DNA of 64,000 bases from Micromonospora noduli. GTDB lineage: Bacteria; Actinomycetota; Actinomycetes; Mycobacteriales; Micromonosporaceae. Each line of letters starts with the position of its first letter. Position 1 is the first letter of the stretch. The translations under genes were made by a program, and so were the position numbers. This document shows positions 56,024-64,000 of this stretch, one piece after another. The stretch lies in the NCBI RefSeq assembly GCF_003264365.1, contig NZ_PYAK01000024.1:1-64000 (forward strand), in the 5' to 3' direction. The notes under the pieces are model-generated. The model did not search any database, was not told where the DNA came from, and saw only the letters and a list, made by a program, of their open reading frames with translations.

Positions 56024-56998
56024 TCAGGCGGACACCACCGGCAGGTCCAGCACCTCGTCGACGCTGCGTCGGGGGGTCGGCCGACCCGGCTGGCCGTACC
56101 CGATCCGCAGTGCCATCTGCGGTGTGCCGAACCGGCCCAGGGACACCCGCAGTTGTTCCCGCGCCGTGGGCACCTCGATGGGCTGGGAGAGCATCGACAC
56201 GCTGAGTCCGACATCCGTGGCGGTGAGTAGCAGGCGTTGCAGGGCCTGCCCGGCGATCACCTGGTCCACGGCGGTGTTGCCCATCGAGCCCAGCACACCC
56301 ACCAGGGGTTCCGGTTCGAAGTCCCGTCCGGGGGCGCGGTCGCGCCCACCGTAGCCGCGCGTCGGGAGGACGTCCTGCGGCTCGCCCTGCGGACCTCCGG
56401 CCGAGCCGGGCACGCCGTCCGGGGTCGACTCCCGACGCAGCCATCCTTCCCGTTCGGCCCGGTACGCGGGGTCGCGTTCCAGCACCCGGTGCGCGCTGCG
56501 CGCGATCTCCCCGAACGCGGAGACCGCGCTCACCCCGATCAGCAGCTCCAACCAGCACTGCTCGGCACGGGCCGCCTCGCCGAGGCGCCACCGGGCGTCG
56601 GCCGGCACCGGGTCCGGCCAGAACGGCAGGCGGTTGCTGAACCGGCGGGGGATGGCCGCGTACAGGCTCTGCTCGGCGGGGGTGGGCCGGCGCGGAAGGT
56701 CCGGTACCAGCCGAGCCAGCAGGTCCGGCTCGGCTCGGTCGGGGCGTAGCCGCACCTGGGCCGGGCTGCCGGCCACGGCCAGGGCGATCCGCAGGTTGAA
56801 CAACGCCGCGCCGCAGGCGATCCGGAGACCCCACCCGCTCGGGTCGGTCACCGGCAGCCGGCGGGTGGGGTCGGCCAGCACCTCGATGCCGCCGTCGCGC
56901 AGCCGTAGCCGCCACGGTTGGGTGTTGTGCAACGACGGTGCCCGGACCGCGTCCACGGCGGCGGTCCGTAGCTGGGCTGCGGTGTAGCCGATGTCCAT
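56024..56998 (-). CDS. Acg-type nitroreductase family protein
   Basis: A 324-residue protein of the Acg/Rv3131-like branch of nitroreductases, two fused flavin-reductase-like halves common in mycobacterial dormancy regulons. Motifs are AVRAPSLHNTQPWRLRL (18-34), GAALFNLRIALAVAG, FSNRLPFWPDPVP, and QALQRLLLTATDVGLSVSMLSQPIEVP near the C-terminus. Whether it binds FMN is uncertain, since some Acg proteins seal the site. GAGAGGAGCACC precedes ATG 56998. A DosR-like box lies in the divergent promoter region at 57142. Confidence 0.88.
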   Translation of the reverse strand: MDIGYTAAQLRTAAVDAVRAPSLHNTQPWRLRLRDGGIEVLADPTRRLPVTDPSGWGLRIACGAALFNLRIALAVAGSPAQVRLRPDRAEPDLLARLVPDLPRRPTPAEQSLYAAIPRRFSNRLPFWPDPVPADARWRLGEAARAEQCWLELLIGVSAVSAFGEIARSAHRVLERDPAYRAEREGWLRRESTPDGVPGSAGGPQGEPQDVLPTRGYGGRDRAPGRDFEPEPLVGVLGSMGNTAVDQVIAGQALQRLLLTATDVGLSVSMLSQPIEVPTAREQLRVSLGRFGTPQMALRIGYGQPGRPTPRRSVDEVLDLPVVSA

Positions 56999-57098
56999 GG
57001 CGGTGCTCCTCTCCCACTGGGCCGGCGGCGGGTGGTGCCGCGGTGCCGGCGTACCTTCACGGTCCATCGTTCGGTGGTCGCCGAGCAGGGCCGGACGT

Positions 57099-57112
57099 CC
57101 CGACCAGTCGGG
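57099..57112. promoter_or_regulatory. CCCGAC-CA-GTCGGG inverted repeat
   Basis: A 6-bp inverted repeat around two bases in the divergent promoter region between the nitroreductase and regulator genes. It may be a second binding site for the regulator or for another factor. Confidence 0.45.
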
Positions 57113-57141
57113 TCCGAGCGCCCGCTCGCCGCGTGCCGATC

Positions 57142-57155
57142 GGGACTTTCGGCCC
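57142..57155. promoter_or_regulatory. DosR-like box upstream of the response regulator
   Basis: GGGACTTTCGGCCC closely matches the mycobacterial DosR/DevR box (GGGACTTnnGkCCC-type). Its centre is about 43 bases before a start predicted from TAGAAA at 57180-57185, the spacing expected of an activator site next to the -35 region. Confidence 0.7.
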
Positions 57156-57191
57156 GTGCGGTGGGCAGTGGGCAGCGGGTAGAAACGAGGA

Positions 57192-57826
57192 ATGATCCGT
57201 GTGTTCCTCCTCGACGACCATGAGGTCGTCCGCCGTGGCCTGGCCGACCTGTTGCAGAGCAGCGGCGACATCGAGGTGGTCGGCGAGTCCGGCTCGGCGC
57301 AGGAGGCGGCCCGCCGCATCCCGGCGTTGCGGCCCGACGTGGCGATCCTCGACGCACGGCTGCCCGACGGCAACGGCATCGACGTGTGCCGTGACGTCCG
57401 CGCCGTCGACTCGTCCATCAAGGGACTGATCCTCACCTCCTACGAGGACGACGAGGCGCTGTTCGCGGCGATCATGGCGGGTGCCGCCGGGTACGTGCTC
57501 AAGCAGATCCGTGGCACCGACCTGGTCGACGCGGTGCGCCGCGTCGCGGCCGGGCAGTCGCTGCTGGACCCGGCGATCACCACCCGGGTGCTGGAGCGCA
57601 TCCGCAACGGCGTCGAGCAGCCGCGCGAGCTGAGGTCGCTCACCGAGCAGGAGCGGCGGATCCTGGAGTACGTGGCCGAGGGGCTGACCAACCGGGAGAT
57701 CGCCGGGCGGATGTTCCTGGCGGAGAAGACGGTCAAGAACTACGTCTCCAGCGTGCTGGCCAAGCTGGGCCTGGAGCGCCGCACGCAGGCCGCCGTTCTG
57801 GCCACGCGTCTGCTCGGCAAAACGCC

Positions 57827-57830
<4 letters not shown>
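57192..57830 (+). CDS. DevR/DosR-like NarL-family response regulator
   Basis: A 212-residue regulator. The receiver has DD8-9, phosphorylatable D54 in AILDARLPDG, T81 and K103, the same spacing as DosR. The C-terminal HTH is LTEQERRILEYVAEGLTNRE...AEKTVKNYVSSVLAKLGLERR, where TVKNYVSSVLAKLG is characteristic of DevR. ACGAGGA precedes ATG 57192. It is convergent with a heme-GAF kinase gene rather than in an operon with it. It probably controls the DosR-like boxes at 57142 and 60700. Confidence 0.9.
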
Positions 57831-60601
<2,771 letters not shown>

Positions 60602-60699
60602 GGTCACGACCTTTCCGTCTCTGCTCATCGTGCCGTACGCCGCGTCGCCGCGTCGGGGGTTGCCGCCTCATCCTGGGTCATCTAGTGGTGCGCGCGCAG

Positions 60700-60713
60700 G
60701 GGCCGCAGGTCCC
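60700..60713. promoter_or_regulatory. DosR-like box between nitroreductase and P-type ATPase genes
   Basis: Read on the minus strand, GGGACCTGCGGCCC differs at three positions from the box at 57142 and by one base from GGGACCTTCGGCCC, a common mycobacterial form. It could serve both divergent genes. Confidence 0.62.
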
Positions 60714-60831
60714 GACCCCGCCGGGCCGTTACGCCCGCCGTACCAGGTCCGGTACCGCCACGGCCTCCGTCGACCGGGCGAAACGCCCAGTGTCCGGCCG
60801 TTGGCCGCCCACCGGCTGCGACGATGCGCAG

Positions 60832-63177
60832 GTGAGGGCCGAGCCGAGCGAGTGCGTACCGGAGCAGCCGGTCCGCGGAGGCGTGCGGCGGTGGTGGGCG
60901 TGGGCGCCGCTGTTCGGGCTCGGCTTCGGGGTGCTGGCCGGCGTGGCGCTGCGGATCGCGGACCGACCGAATGCGGCCAACCTGATCTGGGCATCCGTCA
61001 CGGTGGCCGCGCTGCTGCCGGCGGCGTGGTCGATGCTGCGCTCGTTGTGGCGCCGGCACTTCGGAGTGGACGTGATCGCCGTGCTGGCGCTGGCCGGTGC
61101 GCTCGGCGTCGGGGAGTACCTGGCCGGGGCGGTCATTGCCGTGATGCTGGCGACCGGGCGGTCGTTGGAGTCGTACGCGCAGCGCCGGGCGACCCGCGAC
61201 CTGCGGGCATTGCTGGCGCGCGCTCCGCGTACCGCCCGTCGGCGTGGGCCTGGCGGCGCGATCGAGGTGGTGCCGTTGGACCGGGTGGCGGTGGCGGACC
61301 GGTTGCTGGTCGGGCCGGGGGACGTGGTGCCGGTCGACGGGACGGTCGACGAGGCGGCCACGCTGGACGAGTCGGTGGTGACCGGGGAGTCGCGGCTGGT
61401 CCAGCGGGCCGCCGGGGAGGCGGTGGCCAGTGGTGTGGTCAACGCCGGCGCGGGGTTCGGCATGCGGGCGACGAAGAACGCGGCGCAGAGCACGTACGCC
61501 GGGATCGTCCGGCTGGCCCAGGAGGCGACCGCCCGCAAGGCCCCGATGGTGCGGCTGGCCGACCGGTACGCCGCCGCGTTCGTGCCGTTCACGCTGGTCC
61601 TGGCCGGGCTGGGCTGGTTGCTCTCCGGCGACGTGGTCCGGGCGGTGGCGGTGCTGGTGGTGGCCACCCCCTGCCCGCTGCTGCTGGCCACCCCGATCGC
61701 GATCGTGTCCGGCCTGTCCCGGGTGGCCCGGCGCGGGGTCCTGGTCCGCGACGGTGGAGCGCTGGAACTGCTCGGCCGGGCTCGGACACTGCTGGTGGAC
61801 AAGACCGGCACGCTGACCGCCGGCCGCCCGCGCGCCGCCGAAACGGTCGTCGCCCCGGGTGGTGATCGTGACGAGGTGTTGCGCCTCGCGGCCTCGGTGG
61901 AGCAGTTGTCTCCGCACGTGCTGGCCGCCGCGCTGGTCCGGCAGGCTCGCGATCGAGGGCTGACACTGACCGAGCCGACCGGCGTCACCGAGGAGCCGGG
62001 ACGGGGGGTCAGCGGCCGGGTCGACGGCCGAGTGGTCCGGGTCGGTCAGGTCACCGGGAAGCTGCCCGAGTGGGCAGATCGGGCGCGGGCCCGCACCGAG
62101 CTGGCCGGTTGGTCCGCGGTGTGGGTCAGCGACGAGGGTGGACCGCTCGGCGCGATCCTGCTGGAGGATCCGGTGCGCCCCGACGCTCGCCGGACTGTAC
62201 GCCGGCTGCGTGCGGCGGGGCTGCGGCGGATCGTGCTGGTCACGGGCGACCAACCGACCACCGCCGCGCAGGTCGCGGCGATGGTCGGGGTGGACGACGT
62301 GCTTGCCCGCTGCACGCCGCAGGAGAAGGTGGCCCGGGTCCGGGCGGAGGCCGACCAGGCGGTCACGGTGATGGTCGGCGACGGGGTCAACGACGCTCCC
62401 GCGCTGGCTGAGGCGCACGTGGGCGTCGCGATGGGTGCGACCGGCGCGAGCGCCTCAGCGGACGTGGCGGACGCGGTGCTCACCGTGGACCGGCTGGACC
62501 GGCTCGCCGACGCGGTGGAGATCGCCCGGTACGCCCGGCAGATCGCCGTGCAGAGCGCCACCGTCGGGATGGGGTTGGCTGTGCTGGCGATGCTCGTGGC
62601 GGCGGTCGGACGGCTGCCCCCGGTCGCTGGCGCGTTCCTGCAGGAGGGCATCGACGTGCTGGTGATCCTCAACGCGCTGCGGGCACTGAGGGGTGGGCTG
62701 CGCCGGCGCGACGTCCCGCCGCGTACCCGGGAGTTGCTCGCCCACTACGCGGGGGAACACCAGGTGGTACGCGACGTGCTGGCCGGGTTGCGGGACACGG
62801 CCGACCTGGTCGCCACCGACCCGGCGTCGCCGAGGTGCCTGCCGGCGGTACGCGAGACGCACCGGCGGTTGACCGAACGCGTGCTGCCGCACGAGGCTGC
62901 CGAGGAGCGACAGCTCTACCCCGCGCTGGCCTCCCCGCTGGGCAGCGGGGAGGCGACGTCGACGATGAGCCGGGCACATGTGGAGATCCGCCGCCAGGTG
63001 GACCTGCTCGGCGCCCAACTCGCCCAGACCGCCGACGGTCGGCTGCGCCCCGACCAGGTTCCCGACCTGCTGGCCACCCTCTACGGGTTGGACGCGGTGC
63101 TGCGCCTGCACCTGGCTCAGGAAGAGGAGGAGTTCTTCTCCCTCGACCCGTCCGATCCGACGACCGCGCGGCGGTGA
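60832..63177 (+). CDS. P1B-5-type metal-transporting ATPase with C-terminal hemerythrin domain
   Basis: A membrane P-type ATPase of about 781 residues. The membrane metal motif is TPCPL with C281 (ATPCPLLLATP), the phosphorylated Asp is D323 in LVDKTGTLT, and the hinge is MVGDGVNDAPALAEAHVGVAMG. There is no N-terminal HMA domain. Residues about 632-775 are hemerythrin-like, with H643 in AGEHQVV, HEAAEERQ, SRAHVEIR and LHLAQEEEEF as iron ligands. TPC plus hemerythrin is characteristic of P1B-5 pumps such as Nia, linked to nickel and iron. GTG 60832 is likely; earlier in-frame GTG codons exist. Confidence 0.88.
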   Translation: MRAEPSECVPEQPVRGGVRRWWAWAPLFGLGFGVLAGVALRIADRPNAANLIWASVTVAALLPAAWSMLRSLWRRHFGVDVIAVLALAGALGVGEYLAGAVIAVMLATGRSLESYAQRRATRDLRALLARAPRTARRRGPGGAIEVVPLDRVAVADRLLVGPGDVVPVDGTVDEAATLDESVVTGESRLVQRAAGEAVASGVVNAGAGFGMRATKNAAQSTYAGIVRLAQEATARKAPMVRLADRYAAAFVPFTLVLAGLGWLLSGDVVRAVAVLVVATPCPLLLATPIAIVSGLSRVARRGVLVRDGGALELLGRARTLLVDKTGTLTAGRPRAAETVVAPGGDRDEVLRLAASVEQLSPHVLAAALVRQARDRGLTLTEPTGVTEEPGRGVSGRVDGRVVRVGQVTGKLPEWADRARARTELAGWSAVWVSDEGGPLGAILLEDPVRPDARRTVRRLRAAGLRRIVLVTGDQPTTAAQVAAMVGVDDVLARCTPQEKVARVRAEADQAVTVMVGDGVNDAPALAEAHVGVAMGATGASASADVADAVLTVDRLDRLADAVEIARYARQIAVQSATVGMGLAVLAMLVAAVGRLPPVAGAFLQEGIDVLVILNALRALRGGLRRRDVPPRTRELLAHYAGEHQVVRDVLAGLRDTADLVATDPASPRCLPAVRETHRRLTERVLPHEAAEERQLYPALASPLGSGEATSTMSRAHVEIRRQVDLLGAQLAQTADGRLRPDQVPDLLATLYGLDAVLRLHLAQEEEEFFSLDPSDPTTARR

Positions 63178-63226
63178 CCCCGGGCCGGGCCGCCGTGCCC
63201 GCGGGTGCGGCCCCGCCCGACTGATG

Positions 63227-64000
63227 TCAGCGTTCGCGGACCACGGCGACCGGGCAGGCGGCGTGTTGGATGAGCTGTTGGCTGACCGAGCCGAGCAGCA
63301 TGCCGGCCAGCCCGCCCCGGCCCCGGCTGCCGACCACTACCAGCCGCGCGTCCCGACTCGCCTCGATCAGCATCGCCGACGGGCTTGTCGACTCCAGGTC
63401 GACGGTCACCGCCAACTGGGGGAATGTTCGCCGCCACGGCTCCAGCGCCTGCTCCACGGCGGCCCGCTCGTCGGGCACCCCGGCCGCCCCGCCGGGGCCC
63501 GGTGTCCAGGCGTGCAGGACGCGCAGCGGCAGCTGCCGCTGCGCCGCCCGTTCGGCCGCGTAGCCGAGCGCCACCAGCGACGGTTCCGAGCCGTCCACCC
63601 CGACAGCCACCGGGCGGCCCGACGTGTCGGTCGCGGCGCTGCCGCCCCCGTCCCGGACCACCACGACCGGGCAGTGGGCGTGCGCGGCGACCGAGACCGC
63701 CGTCGACCCGGCCAGCAGGCCGCCGAAGCCGCCGTGACCCCGGCTGCCCAGCACCAGCATCCCGGCCTCCGCGGAGCGTTCCTGCAACACCAGCGCGGGC
63801 GGCCCGTCGTACACCTCGCCGGTGATCCGCAGCCCGGGGTTTGCCGCGGTGGCGTCCGCCGCGGCCCTGCGGACCAGGTCCTCGACCTGACGGCGGGCGG
63901 TGTCGTCCGGCCACACGCCGGGCGCGACGCCCGGGCCGACCCAACTGGCCACTGTCAGCCATTCGAAGACGTACGCCAGCCGCACCGGCTGGCCGCTGTG
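63227..64000 (-). CDS. Tandem universal stress protein (partial, N-terminus outside window)
   Basis: Two UspA domains. The first lacks its beginning because the frame stays open through the right edge (HSGQPVRLAYVFEW), so a GTG at 63985 is probably internal. It ends with LVLGSRGHGGFGGLLAGSTA. The second starts RPVAVGVDGSEPSLVAL and ends VVVGSRGRGGLAGMLLGSVS, both with the G-2x-G-9x-G(S/T) ATP-binding loop. Tandem Usp genes are standard members of DosR regulons, which fits the neighbours. Confidence 0.92.
   Translation of the reverse strand, partial: HSGQPVRLAYVFEWLTVASWVGPGVAPGVWPDDTARRQVEDLVRRAAADATAANPGLRITGEVYDGPPALVLQERSAEAGMLVLGSRGHGGFGGLLAGSTAVSVAAHAHCPVVVVRDGGGSAATDTSGRPVAVGVDGSEPSLVALGYAAERAAQRQLPLRVLHAWTPGPGGAAGVPDERAAVEQALEPWRRTFPQLAVTVDLESTSPSAMLIEASRDARLVVVGSRGRGGLAGMLLGSVSQQLIQHAACPVAVVRER

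Overview
The window is about 72% G+C DNA from an actinomycete, most likely a member of the Micromonosporaceae such as Micromonospora. This rests on the gene families (CebEFG/BglC/CebR cellobiose uptake, a multidomain GH9 cellulase, biotin genes with the actinobacterial BsaP protein, SigE-family ECF sigma factor, DUF6458), on many GTG starts and 4-bp GTGA/ATGA junctions, and on -10 hexamers lying 6-7 bases before start codons, which predict leaderless mRNAs. The genus is an inference. There is no phage, integrase, transposase or CRISPR array.

Layout. 1-4.5 kb: a minus-strand herA-like/sbcD/sbcC operon for DNA end processing. 4.7-7.5 kb: an ECF sigma factor with an overlapping membrane partner, a RibD-type reductase with a coupled 39-residue Cys-rich protein, and a pRiA4b ORF-3-like protein. 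7.6-13.6 kb: the cellobiose operon cebE-cebF-cebG-bglC-cebR behind a promoter bracketed by two CebR-type operators. A third operator lies at 22.7 kb in front of a GH9 cellulase (22.8-25.7 kb), so cellulose cleavage, uptake and hydrolysis probably share one repressor. Between them (13.9-22.5 kb) are an acyl-CoA dehydrogenase/phosphotransferase pair, two ACT-domain proteins around an unknown protein, a VOC protein, an aldehyde dehydrogenase-like protein and an LPXTG surface protein.

25.8-30.3 kb: DUF488, GNAT, and the divergent biotin units bsaP-bioB and bioF-bioD. Three 59-bp tandem repeats sit exactly at the bioF/bioD junction, and each encodes a 20-residue mini-ORF joined to the next by GTGA. 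30.3-34.4 kb: a histidine kinase with an extra membrane segment and C-terminal domain, its response regulator, and a convergent ABC exporter; both promoters carry a TGAC-TTTC-GTC box. 34.4-42.6 kb: polysaccharide deacetylase, P450, methyltransferase, a surface protein, an M36 metalloprotease, a TIGR03086 protein and a TetR regulator.

42.9-47.2 kb: a tRNA Gly-Cys-Val cluster, five small genes, then a second Gly-Val cluster whose tRNAs are identical to those of the first. 47.2-54.8 kb: a MacB/FtsX-type exporter operon with two ATPases (one ending in an AbrB-like domain) and two very large permeases. 55-64 kb: a DosR/DosS-like hypoxia or redox island. It holds a heme-GAF kinase, a NarL-type regulator, two Acg-type nitroreductase-like proteins, a P1B-5-type metal ATPase with a hemerythrin domain, and a universal stress protein running off the right edge. 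Both divergent promoters in the island carry DosR-like boxes.
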